A DNA stretch of 64,000 nt from Takakia lepidozioides. Lineage: Eukaryota > Streptophyta > Takakiopsida > Takakiales > Takakiaceae. The DNA is taken from NCBI GenBank assembly GCA_030704615.1, contig CM060731.1, positions 22,320,001 through 22,384,000 on the forward strand, written 5' to 3'. Shown piece after piece: positions 42,776-58,460 of this stretch (its first letter is position 1; every line of letters starts with the position of its first letter). Below the pieces are notes generated by a model. The model had not been told where the DNA came from. It worked only from the letters and a program-made list of their open reading frames with translations, and did no database searches. The position numbers and the translations under genes were made by a program.

Positions 42776-44578
42776 GACGGCCTGCATTGTCCAACCCCCT
42801 TTTCCCCCCTTGCAGACTCTGGTATCCTCCCAAAGGCCCCACTCAAAAACCACTGTTCTCGCTAGAATTGCCAACAACCCTTCCATTGCGAAAATTTTTA
42901 TGAGTATTAGATCCTTCCCCAATCTTTCCCTCCGCTGTTCCTCTGAGGTCAACACTGTGATTGCCCATTTAAGCCTCTTGCATCACACCCTGGTGTTCAA
43001 GAAGGGCCCTCCGCAATCATTTGGTCACTAAATCAGCATGGGAGGACTTTATTTCACTGTGGATCACTGTTCAAGACGTCCGCCACTTCATGGCTACTTG
43101 CCCTCCTAACGGTTGCCCAAAAAACATGCTTAGGAAGAAAATTCAAGACTTCTTTTTCTCATTTCTGCCACACTCATCTTTAGGCACTACAAAAGTCTCC
43201 TGGGACTCTTACTTGGAAGTTTTCCATGGTCTCAGCTGCAACCCTGCAACCCACATTCTAGCTTCACTGAGGAATGAGATGTGATTAATCTGCCTATCCT
43301 GATTTCTACCTACTGAACCTATGTGTATGCTAGCACTTGTTTCTGACTATACATAGACTCAGTTTGTTGGAAACGGCCAAGCACAACATCAATGTTGTTC
43401 AGGTTATTCAAGCACGTCATTAGAGCCATATGGTGGCGTACTACTCATAGGTTTCTTTTGTGCAAATAATGTGTGTGCGTTTGTAGCCTGGCAAACAGGT
43501 GTCCAAGCCAAAATTGTGCATTGACGAACCTTACTTGATTGTCATCTTGCTTGGTCATCAATACAGATTGCTTCTTCAGCATACATCTATCTGCCGAAAT
43601 CAAAGGGCACAATTCATGCATCACAATTGGTGCCTTTTAAGTTTACATTTGACCTAACCTAACATATTCGACCTACAACGTCGAAAATTGTTGTGGTTTT
43701 GACACCCAAGAAACGGAAGCAAGGCGAATTGCATGAGATGGCAGAAGACTGATCAGCTCTGTTGCATGATGACTTGGCTTTGACTTGGCTTTGATTAGTG
43801 TGGTGATCACCATTCATTTGTTGGATGTAATAGGTGCATTTGGGTTTTTTCCAATTGAAGGTTTTGTCGTTCGCTCAACTTGTAGAGCAAAGCTTTCCTT
43901 TCTCTCTAGTTTTCTCTTCCCACTTGCTTGACGACTATTAGATGGTATGCTTAGCTCACATAAGCTTAGTAGCAAGTGGCGGTGGCAGGCTTCAGATATC
44001 TGAGGGACCTTGTTCTACGCATAGCTTTATTCCTCATGAATGAATGACATAGTTACTGTTAGGATGAAGCCTCCTCAAGGGCCTGAATTGTGAGCAGTAG
44101 CTCCCAGGTTTCCTTTAATATATATATATTTATTTATTTATTTAAAGAAAAGAAAAAAGGATGAAGTTGATCTTTGTTAACAACTAGTTTTAGATATGAC
44201 TAGCTTGGCTAGCAACTTATCTCTTATGGCACTTGGGCTAGGAATTTGAGTGGCGTATAAACACCAACTAGTTGGCTGATTTGCTTAGGGTTATGATTCC
44301 TATTTAAACCTGGAAGTTTGGGCTCTTGGGGGTGGTGTTTTTGGTGTTAAACTGGTGTACAGTTGGTTGGATGAATGATGTTGGTTGTATTAGTGCGATC
44401 AATAGTGTATGTGTTGTTTGGAAGGTTGTGGAAGAAACATCCCTTTCCTCTATGATCTATCCCTTCTGCCTCGCTTGCATGCTTACATAATATCCCATAA
44501 TAGTCAACACTACTTAGGAGAAGAGGAATCACTAGTGGAGCAAGAATCTCGGTTCATGCAGACAGAAACAATTTCCAT

Positions 44579-44619
<41 letters not shown>

Positions 44620-45295
44620 TGTATACTAATTTATATGACAATTAATTAGAAAAACATTTTTCCAACAAGTTTCATGGAAACAACAAACAACCTTGATATA
44701 AGGTTAAGTCAGCTGTCAGAAGCAATTTAATGTCAATTTAATGTTTGCACAGTAATCTAAATGACCACTAATTTAAGAAAACATGTTCCCAACAAGTATG
44801 ATGGGAACAACCCATGCCGAGGGTGACTCAGGGAAGGGCGAACGGGGAAAAGGACGGAGGGGTGGTGGCAAGGGGGGGTTGTTGGGGTAATCGAAAGAGC
44901 GCGGGTGCCACCAACCAACGAGCGCTTTGGAAACTCCGTCCAACGCTCTGCGGCTGCCACGTCGGCCTTCGCCTTGTCGGGAGCGCGTGGAGAGTGTCGC
45001 CCTCGCACTACTGACGGCTCTCTCTTCAACGCTCCTCCCTTCCTACAATGCGCTCCCTTACGATCCCGCTTCACTTTCCTCAAAAAGCCTGCGGTGCAGG
45101 ACCAAGCTGATGTATTTGGAATTTTTTTTCTGTTGAATTTGGTGCCCTGTGGCGCACGGGAGGGAACTGTGCTGAAGGAATTCCGTTAGTTGATCTGTGA
45201 GTGTCGTGATTTTCAGGCTCTGTTACATGCACGCGTTCTGTGGAGAAGTATAATTTCTTGCTCGACTTTTTTTGAGTTCGAGTTAGTCGTTTGAG
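42776..45295. other. Intergenic; (AAT)n microsatellite and PKP1 promoter/leader
   Basis: An (AAT)n array spans about 44581-44619 and a TA/TTTA microsatellite about 44119-44145. The GC-rich stretch 44815-45080 and the following 200 bp are the likely promoter and 5' UTR of the pyruvate kinase gene. An in-frame TAG lies four codons before its ATG. Confidence 0.45.
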
Positions 45296-48200
45296 ATGGC
45301 GCAAGCAATGCGCTTGCCTTCTTTGGCGACGTACTGCGTGCAAGGTGAACTTGCTGGAGATCGATGCGCTGTTGCAGGAAGAAGCCAGGTCTCTGTTTCC
45401 CTTCCTCTGTCGACAATGTCCCGGGGCGCAATCGGGAGGTCTCTAAGAAGAAAGTGTAAAAACAGCACAGGCCTACACAGAATGTCGTCTGTCGTGAATG
45501 TCTTGACTGGGAAAGAGGAAGGCGCTGAAACAGTCGTGGAGCCCGAGAGCCGCACGACCTTCGAGGTGTTAAAGGGTTTGGAAGCCACTGTTCAAGAGTC
45601 TACCAATGGTATTGCATCCTTCAAGAAGGAAGAAGCGTTGACCAAGGGTATTGAGATCGACATAGTGATAGAAAAGGATCTCAAGGAGAACGGCTTTCGC
45701 AGTACGCGACGCACAAAGCTGGTCGCAACTATCGGGCCTGCCTGTTGCACGTTTGAGCAGCTTGAGGCGCTGGCATCTGCGGGGATGAATGTGGCTCGGC
45801 TCAACCTGTGTCATGGGACAAGAGAATGGCATCGCAATGTCATTCACAACTGCCGTAGATTGAATGCAGAGAAGGGATACGCAGTCGCAGTGATGATGGA
45901 CACCGAGGGCAGCGAGATTCACATGGGAGATTTGGGAGGTGTGTCTTCTGCTAAAACGGAGGTAACGCACCGTCCTAAATGTTCTCTTGTTGGTTTGACC
46001 GTGCTATCAGAAGGACACTTTTATGATCTCTCCTGTGCACACGCAGTTTCATTCCAAAACATTTAATCTGGCATGCTCTAAACTGCATGGTGGATGTTGG
46101 AAACAGAGACACAAGCTGAGATGGATTGCTGTCTAACCTGTACGGCTCTTGTGTCATTCTGGATCAATCCACTGCCTGATAGATCGGAGATTTCCATACA
46201 AAATTGAACATTATATATATATATATATATATATTTGGTAAAGATCTTCCTTCCACCATGAATACATTGTTGCAGTTGTATTAATTGGTGTGGCGGTACC
46301 GTATTCTTTCTCTTATTTGGAAGTTTATGTCACAACGGAGGTGCAAAGAATCCACTAGGCAGTTTTAAAATCTTCCATTCTCCTTTTGATAGCGATTCCG
46401 GCAACCTTTTGGCAACCTTTTGGGTCCCCTTGGAATTCACAACCTTTGGCCAAGCATTCGCCAAGTGTTTCACAATCTCTTGACAATCATTGGCAACCTT
46501 TTGAGCAAATGGTGGCGCCATATGAAGGAAGAATCGACCCCTGCGCATGTACATTCCCTCTGGGTCCCACCCAATTGACCTTATTAACTATATTCACTTC
46601 ATGATTGCCTGTGGTATGTGATAATTATCAGTGGTCTGTAAAAATATTCATTCACAGCCTCTATGGGAATGGTGAATGCATAGAGGTGGCAGCTTGACTC
46701 TCTCTTTCACACACACACACACTCTCTCTCTCTCCTCTCTCTCTCTCTCCTCTCCAATTGTAATTGGGATGCTCATATCCGGAAAGTTGTTCAAACTGGC
46801 AAGGGCAAAGCTCTGGGGCTCACTAAATTTTTCCACTGCAGAGGGGTCAACTCTGAGGTTAAGAAAACCATGCTTTGTCGCGTTATTAGACCTGCCTTGG
46901 AGTACGGATCTGCTATATGGGTTGATAACTCCAACCAGGCTAAGTCTCTAGAATCCATTCAAGTGGGGGTGCTTAAGGAGTGTATGTCAGCATGCTCCAA
47001 AACAGCCAATGTGGCTGTTCGGGGTGAGTTTGGCATTCCGTCCTTAAGCTCCCGACGAGATGAATTCAAGGTCAGATGGTGGGGTCAGCTGCAACATATG
47101 CCCAACACCAGATATCCTAAGTTAATCGACTCTATATCTTGGAAACAGGACCGCCTTGTCAAACAGGCTAAGTCCTGTCAGAAGAGAGTAGAAGAGATCC
47201 TCAAGGACCTGGACCTGGATCCGCAAGTCTTGACCCTGCTGGATAAATCTGACTTAGAGGCTGTAGTGTCCTCAGCCATGTCTGTTGTCATGAGATTGTC
47301 TGATGAAAATGAAGTTAGGCAGAAAACTTCCCTGAACTTGTTTCCAGTCTGTGACATGGGGGAGGACATCTTGGATGACCTCAAGGGTCTACCCACTCTC
47401 GGCACTAGACTGAAATTTAAACTCAGGGCAGGAAGCCTACCTTTGAACAGCAAACAGAAGCAGAGAGGAAAGGGAGAGTGCAATTGCCCGTTGTGTGGGC
47501 AATCTGAAGACAGTATTCATTTTCTGATACACTGTCCGGGGTTCTCTCACCAAAGAGACGCTCTCTTCAAATCTATTAAGGGAATTGTGCCTGTACCCCT
47601 GTTTACCAACTTCGAAAGTCTCGAGGCTGAGCCAAAAGCCCAGGCCCTCCTGAGGCCTAGTTTTTGGGCAAATCACACACAGCAGATTGATGCTTGTGTG
47701 AAGGGATTTCTAGAGGATATCTGGAAAACCCGGATTAATTCTTTATATGGAGGTAAGTCTTACTACCAACGTCAGCCCCTGACAGAGGTAGGTTCTGTCC
47801 CTTTTGTTCCCGCTCAAACTGGGCACGGGGTCAATGGCCACAAGGCTACGGCAAACAACGTCCTATGAGTACAATCTCTCCTTTCCTGTGTGGACATAGT
47901 AGATTTCCTTCTCTTTGGGCTGCCTTAGGTGTTATGAAGTTCCTTTCAGTCTTTCCTTCTTTCTTTGTCTCTCATTGTTGGGGTTTAGCAAGAATGTTGC
48001 TGAGGACCAAAAGGGAAATTATGTATGCCTTTTTCAAGGGATCCAGAAGGGTTGTACGACATGGTCTATCAGTGGAAGATATCAAACCATTGGGTTTTAG
48101 TGGTAGCCAATCTGAACACCTCGCCCAAATGAGCCCCTGGTCCTTGCTAGTTCTTATCAAGAAATCATTGATTTTGCACATACTCTTTCAATGAGACATG

Positions 48201-51200
48201 AGTTTGACCTCCTCCTTGTCTTGCATCCTCACGCTGCAGAATTAGTCATGAGACTATCACAGGCAGTCAATCTGTAGAATGAGTAGTACTATAGGCTTAT
48301 TCTTTTGTAAACTGCATATGTACATGCATAAGTTTTAAGTTACATCAAGGTCTCAGAAAGCCAGGTGCACCAACTCCCTGTTTTGAAGAAGGGTTTAACG
48401 TTTGCTGAAGAATGCCAACTTCTGATCCCAGTTTTAACTGTTGAAATGAAGGATGGGGAGGAGTGGGTTTTCACGGTGCGTAAATTCAGCGGGCCTTTGC
48501 CTGCCTCCACCATTCAGGTCAACTACGATGGTTTTGCTGAGGGTAATCCCTCAATTCTTTCCAGTGTACTTTATCCCGCAATCATTTAGCGCCCCTATGG
48601 ATGTCAATCCACATAGTACAAAGACCTTGATACTTTGCAGGCTCCTTATACGGTCGCATGCCGCAGCAGGGCCGCTTGGGTGACTCAAAATTGCTTAGTA
48701 GAGGTAGAAGGAGAGCAAACCCAGTTTTAACATGTAGACGCCCCCACCCTTCCCTCCATCTCTTTCTCTTTCTGTGCTGGCAACAACTGTATGACAACCA
48801 TGATCTTTTCTCTTACTCTCTCTTTCTCTGTTTGAGAGGTTTTGTGTTCTACTTTGTACCATGGCCCTCAGGGCCTCCTATGGATGTTTTAGAGGATTTT
48901 CTCACATGTGACAGAATGGATGGCAGATGTGAAGGTGGGGGATGAGCTGGTAGTGGATGGAGGCATGGTGCGATTTGAGGTGGTGGAGAAGTCGGGCCCT
49001 GATGTGAAGTGCAAGTGCATTGACCCTGGTCTCCTTCTGCCACGTGCTAATCTCACGTTCTGGCGTGATGGCCACATCGTGCGTGAGAAGAATGTTATGC
49101 TTCCCACTATCTCTTCCAAGGCATGTCTTCTCCTCTTGGGTAGTCTTTGGTTCTTTGCTGTTCTACATGTGTGCCTTGTGCCTTTCGCCTCCTGCAGATA
49201 TACTAATTCGTTCTTTCCTTCTGTCATTTCATTTCATTTCCTCTGTGTTTGTACTGTGTTGTCTACTGTATCCTGTTGGGCCTCCAGTAAACGTAAAGTT
49301 ACTTTTCCTTCTTCTCCTTTAGAACCTCTTGTGGATTTACTAAACTTACTAGAATTTTTTCTTTCGTCGTCTCTCTCTTCACAACCTAGTCAGTCTGATC
49401 ACAGCACATTGTTGCTTCTGAGGAAGGAGTGGGCTAGATTAGAAAATGTTGGAATCATCATCTGTTTTCTTCTGTGATACAAATGGCACCCTTAAATCAG
49501 TTTGCAACTCCCTGTTGTTTGTTTGTTGTCCAACTCTGGACAAGTGCTATGGCACTTTGGGCTAAGTTTTTATATTTTGGTAGGTACAAACATGTCTCTT
49601 TCCCTGTGTCGGTGTGGTTGGTTTGAGAGCCCTTGTTCCATTCACAACTTCGCCGTTTGCATGTTTAAGAGAACTCCTGCATGAGCTTGCTGAAGGTGGC
49701 CAGGAAAGCTTAGTTTGTTGCAATGTGGGCTGCAGGACTGGGTTGATATTGACTTTGGAATCTCGGAGGGTGTGGACTTCATTGCCGTGTCGTTTGTTAA
49801 GACCCATGAAGTCATCACACATCTCAAGAGCTATATTCAGGCCCGGTCGCCTAATAGGTACTAACCTCAAAGCTTTTCATTCGATGTTACCTGCATCCGC
49901 TGGGTGTGTTACCCTGTATACAGTCCACATGTTAATTTTGATGGTTTCAGCAAAGGCTCTCAACCCTTTATCATGGAAGTTGATCATTTCTTCCCTTCAA
50001 TTCTCACGAACCCACCAATCTGTCTTTAATACTTTTCCATGCACTTGCTTTGCTTGTTGACTGTGTAGCTCCATTGGCGTGTTTGCCAAGATTGAAGCCG
50101 TCGACTCACTCAGCTGCTTGGAAGACATAGTTCGAGTTTCTGATGGAGCCATGGTGGCCAGAGGGGACCTTGGGGCGCAAATCCCACTCGAACAAGTGCC
50201 ATCTGTGCAAGAGACCATCATTGATGTTTGCCGCAAGCTGAACAAGCCTGTCATTGTTGCATCACAGCTTCTCGAATCTATGATTGAGTACCCAACACCA
50301 ACCCGTGCAGAGGTCGGACATTTCTTCAACCTCCTTTTGTTTGACAGCCTATGTGAAGGCTCAAGGCAAGAGCTGAAAGGATCTTGTGCTTTGTATATAC
50401 ATGTGCCAACTGCCAGTGAATCAGCAGAACTTGGAGCTGTAAAGGAATGTACTCATAAGACGATGTTTACTGTAGCCTTGTGGCCATAGAGTTTGGGCCC
50501 AGTTTGGGCAGAACAAGCGCGAACTGAGACTATGTGAGGCTCACATCAGTAGTGGGACTTACCTTGATATAAACAATTACTTTGGGCTTTCCAGATTTCC
50601 TCTAGAAATCCCTTCACACGAGCATCAATCTGCTGTGTGTGAGCTGCCAGGGCTTTAGGCTCAGTCTAGAGATTTTGAAAGCTGGTAAACGGAGGTGCAG
50701 GGACTATGTCTCCCTTTCCTCTCTGCATCTTTTTATTGTTCAAAGGTAGACTCCCCACCCCAAGTTTAAATTTCAGTCTAGTGCTGGGGGTAGGTAGGTC
50801 CTTCAGATCATCCGTCAGGTCCTCGCCCATGTAACACATGGGAAACAAGGTTACGCCTAACTTCGCTGGGAGCTGTAAACAAAAGGGTATGAAGAGCAGG
50901 AGAAAATGAAGGAACTCTAAAAAAGGAAGAAAGAAATCTAGTATGTCCACAGTAGGCCCCAATGGCACAAGGAAGGGATGAAGAGATAGAGATAATAAGT
51001 TTGGCAGAAAGTTCTTTCATGTATGCTAATGATGGAGCAGTGGATGACTGGCAGGTAGCAGATGTATCAGACGTAGTCAGACAGAAAGCAGATGCTTTGA
51101 TGCTATCTGGGGAGTCAGCAATGGGTCTGTTCCCTCAGAAGGCCATAGAGGTGCTGCATACAGTGAGCTTGCGTATGGAGCATTGGTGCCGTGAGGAAAA

Positions 51201-52077
51201 GCACAATGAAGCTGCCCCCTTGCCCGAACTCTCTGCCACATCAACTGAAAGGATTTCTGAGCAGATCTGCAACTCTGCAGCTCAAATGGGTGGGTGAATG
51301 TCTCCCACAGCCCCTGCTTCTCTGCAAAGTTCAGCTGCATTTACTGGTTCTTTTTTAGTGTCCAAGAGCTCATTCTCGATCTCCAGGGAGCTTCCGTGTA
51401 ATTTAGAAGGGCCCCAGTATCAACACTGACATCAACATCATGCTTTTCAGTAGGATGTCAATGCTAGGCCACAAATTAAACACAGACCTGATAGTATCGG
51501 CCCATAGCGACTCATGGGTTAAGAACTCAACCCTGGTGCTTTACAAACCCATAACCAGCATCTGGAGGGTGAGTCTCCCAGGAATTTATCCTCAAGGGTA
51601 TGCCATTGAGGAAATAGTACATTCTGTTCAAGCTTTGGGAGGGTTTATCAATCACATTACCAGATTAGTGGCAAAAGTGCTCTGGCTTTCTTATCAGTAG
51701 CACCTCCATTTTCACTATCCATATTGAGCATGCATGGGTGGGTCACCGCAGCCAACAAACTGGGAGTGGATGCCATTTTCGTGTACACAAGGCAAGGCTA
51801 TATGGCATCTCTCCTCTCACGCAATCGGCCGGATTGCCCGATTTTTGCTTTCACTGAATCCCAAAGTGTCAGGCAATGCATGAATTTGCAATGGGGTCTG
51901 ATTCCAGTTCGACTTGCTTTTGGAGAAGATATGGAGAGCAACCTTCGTCGAACATTTGCACTTCTGAAGGCGCGGGGCATGGTGAAGTCAGGAGACCTGA
52001 TTATTGCGGTATCTGACATTTCATCAGCAACACAGACAGACCTCTCACAATCAATTCAAGTTCGCAAGATTCCATGA
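45296..52077 (+). CDS. PKP1: Plastidial pyruvate kinase alpha subunit (PKP1 type), 625 aa
   Basis: Seven exons join in frame: 45296-45961, 48452-48542, 48927-49120, 49736-49857, 50069-50312, 51055-51289 and 51752-52077 (1,878 nt). The enzyme converts phosphoenolpyruvate and ADP to pyruvate and ATP, feeding plastid fatty-acid synthesis, in a complex with beta subunits. The N-terminal 120 or so residues are Ser/Arg-rich, as expected for a transit peptide. The barrel starts at [13 protein letters not shown]. Other motifs are [28 protein letters not shown], the B-domain [63 protein letters not shown] and [12 protein letters not shown]. The DTEGSEIH form, in place of the canonical DTKGPEIR, and CHGT in place of SHG are as I recall for plant PKP1. 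The start is fixed by an in-frame TAG four codons upstream. Intron 3 is GC-AG. Introns 1 and 5 hold LINE fragments. Confidence 0.95.
46209..46235. repeat. (TA)n microsatellite in PKP1 intron 1
   Basis: Alternating TA run. A CT/CACA-rich tract (about 46695-46756) also lies in the same intron just ahead of the LINE fragment. Confidence 0.9.
46771..47868 (+). mobile_element. LINE (non-LTR retrotransposon) 3' ORF fragment in PKP1 intron 1
   Basis: The sense-strand frame is open from 46771 to the stop at 47868. The N-terminal part contains [17 protein letters not shown] and then [15 protein letters not shown], the thumb region typical of LINE reverse transcriptases. A long helical stretch leads to [20 protein letters not shown], a zf-RVT-type CCHC finger. 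The catalytic RT palm and the endonuclease are missing (5' truncation, usual for LINEs). The frame is still open over 366 codons, so this copy is young compared with those at 21 kb and 50.7 kb. It must be spliced out with intron 1. Confidence 0.85.
49121..49735 (+). other. GC-AG intron (PKP1 intron 3)
   Basis: Exon 3 ends TCCAAG|GCATGT and exon 4 begins CTGCAG|GACTGG, joining TISSK to DWVDIDFG exactly as the PKP1 family requires. The only nearby GT would break the frame. A GC donor with AAG exon end is the common non-canonical class. Confidence 0.8.
50535..50900 (-). mobile_element. LINE fragment, copy 2, antisense in PKP1 intron 5
   Basis: The minus strand encodes [18 protein letters not shown] and [24 protein letters not shown], matching the intron 1 copy ([18 protein letters not shown] and on). 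It then jumps to [13 protein letters not shown], having lost the zinc finger. Downstream (to about 50550) lies the counterpart of [10 protein letters not shown]. It is degenerate and opposite in orientation to both the gene and the intron 1 copy. Confidence 0.8.
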
Positions 52078-53920
52078 TAGAGTTGCCTCCAGTAGTTTGA
52101 CAGGGGCTGTGGTATGACGGGACATAATTGTGAGCTGCTTACCTGGTCTTTCATTCTTTCTGTCTTTCTTTCTCTTGCAGGAGCAAATACAGAGCATGGT
52201 AGTCCCATCAAGATTCTTGAATGGGTGTTAGGATACCTTCCACCGTGGAGGTCTTGCAAGGAAACATAGCACAGATTAATATTCTTTACACAGACACCAT
52301 GTTTTGAGAGGCATTATGGCGGTGGGGGGGGCATGGAGGGTTCTAAGCTTACTTACCATGGGTGCACAGTCTGGTAATGTGAGTTGCCAAAGGCATAAGA
52401 GGCAAGCTGTCCTGACAGATTTGTAACAGTAAGGTAGATAAGTGATAGATAAGAAAGTAGTGTGAGAAGAGCAAGAGCAAGGAAGAGGGGAAATGAGCAG
52501 AGAAAGTTGCAGTACAAAGGGAGTTAAACATGATTAGTCCAGAACTTCTGTCGAGCTGTTTGGGCATTCTGTACACTGGACAGAGTTGTGGCGCAGTGAC
52601 GGTTGTTTGGCACCTTATCATAAATAGCATTGTAACACTGAGGTTTTAAATTTGAAAAAACTCTGCCCTGGCGAGCACCAGCTTTGTTGCAGTGTCTTGT
52701 CTGATGTATGATTTCTGTTGAAAAGATGTATTCGGCCTTGGGCTGTCCCAAGAAATTGGGCCTCTTCATCAACGCACAAAATTGTAAAGCCCTACAATAC
52801 ACCTTGAGTAAGCGGATAAAACAGTGGTTTTGTTCTCGAGCTTCAAGTGAATTACTTATCTAAGGTAGGACGAAGTTGTCATCAAGCATAGATATTCTGG
52901 GTACATGTACGAGTTTTTCTTACATAGGGTAATCTTCCATAAACTTTTGAGTGCAATTAACCAGAAAGACCCACAAATATCCTTGACTATTTACTCAGAA
53001 TCCAGAAACCAGACTTGATTGTGCTTCCAGGGTGGTTCTTGAGCTGTCATATTCTGATCCCATAGAATCATCCAGGGCTTCGAAATCCAGCTTAATCTGT
53101 TAGGAGCTAGAGATCCTTTGGAGACACAAAGACAGAAGAAAACAGAGCTTACTGGCAAGTCTCTATGACTGCCCAGACAAGTCCAAATCCTGAATGTAAG
53201 CCCCCTACTTATTAAGAACATACATGACAATGGTGTGAAACGGGTACCAGGGCTGAAGTTTCAGCTTGAACACCTCACATATACGAGAGTTTTGCCACTG
53301 TCAAATCTTCAACTCCACTTTGAAAGACATGGATTTCTCACGAGAGCTTTCAGGGCCTCTGATCACATCGACCGAGCCACAAAACAAGAGAAAGAAACAA
53401 AGCGAAGTTCATGAAATCCAAGGGAGGAATGGGAGTTGAGGGGGAGAAGAGGCAAGCTAAACGTGTGTGGACTTTACAAATCAAGGAGGCCTTTTCACCT
53501 CCACCAGGAAAGTCGCCCGCAGTCAATCTGCTAAGCAACCACTAGAGTCAAGGCTACCAAATGTTTATTGATCTGTGCTTCTGAACAATCTCTGCCTTTC
53601 TAACCACAGATCAATGTGTTCCTTTCCACCCACAGACTTATAGGACAGTGGGAATGTGTTTATGGGACTACCAGCAAGATCAACTAGCCCAAGACCAGCA
53701 CAGTTTTCCACGGACAGGCTCACTCCTCATGTTACAATACGAGGTTTGATCTACACATATCTCAGTTCATTCTTCACATAGAGGGCTAACCGATGTTCCT
53801 CACTCTCCCAATAATTTCATAGATGCCAAGCCCAGCTGGCAAGAAGATAGAACATGAATTTGAAACAAAAAAATGGAGGAAGCTCAAATCTTGGGTCGAT
53901 TATGATATCTGTGCTGCAGT
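52078..53920. other. Convergent intergenic region between PKP1 and the RING-H2 gene
   Basis: Holds the 3' UTRs of the two convergent genes. No other coding signal. A CTGTCTTTCTTTCTCTTG pyrimidine tract near 52160 resembles a branch/acceptor region, so PKP1 may have a spliced 3' UTR. Confidence 0.4.
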
Positions 53921-57513
<3,593 letters not shown>

Positions 57514-58460
57514 CCTTTGATGTTTTCTAAATTTTCACTGGTCCCTGTTTTCAAATGTTGTGCGCTAACCAAAACATTCTCCAGCAGCTTGTAAGACCCG
57601 CCTCAGCTTCTCAACTAACCTCTGTGTAAAATATTCACTCGATCGTTTAACAGTAGCATAAGTTCACGAGACTCGCTGTGCTTGGTATAGCCATTCGAAT
57701 TGATTGTATTCCTTGTCCTAAAACAGGTCCTTAGTCCTGGAGCTCTTCCTACTCCTGCCACTATTTTTGTTCCCCATCATGGAGATCCCCGCTTCACATC
57801 CTACTACTGCAGAGCACCACCGAGTGTCTTTTCACCTCCACCTTACCCGACTTCCAAACTACGAAGAGCAATTCGACAAACCCGATGAGCCAATATCAGC
57901 TGCCCATCCACGTACCACCTTGCAAAGTGGGCTTCTGTCACTAAGCCCCGAGGTCCACACCTGGACCTCAAACAACACAAGCCAGGGAGACCCACATGGT
58001 GCCGCCAAACGGAAAGCATAATCCAGCAAAATTTCGGAAAATTAGCGATGTAAAGATCAGATTTTCCTTGCCGTATCCCTGTACAGACTACAGACCCAGT
58101 TTGCACAGTGAGAGAGACACAATGGAAGGAAAAAAGAAGTACGAGGAAAAATCGTGCTCAAGAAAAATGGAGAGCGTAAGCGATAACACCAATCTACCAA
58201 CAGATTCCGACTGAAGAAATGTGGATACTGAGGAGATGACCAATTACCAGGAAACAGACAAGGAAAAATCTCCGACGACTCGCAATGCCCACTGCCAAGA
58301 GGGTCCCAGCTCCAGCTCCAAGCGCGCCGGAGACCTCGGACTGTAGAGAGGACAAACCCGCCGGCCACCTCTCCGTTATTACCGGTCGCATTCATAGGAC
58401 GGGGTATTCACTGGACGAATGAAAGATAACATTGTGGAGAATTCATCCGTTATAACGTAT
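57514..58460 (-). promoter_or_regulatory. Upstream region of the RING-H2 gene, possible spliced leader
   Basis: On the minus strand a plausible leader exon ends TTTCCTG|GTAATTGG near 58250. Two overlapping short ATG ORFs (from 58395 and 58391) lie here and may be upstream ORFs. No promoter element is distinctive. Confidence 0.3.

Noticed and set aside
49614-50060. 148-codon ORF over PKP1 exon 4
   Set aside because: Out-of-frame reading of exon 4 and introns. The in-frame exon gives the conserved DWVDIDFG and FIAVSFVK segments.
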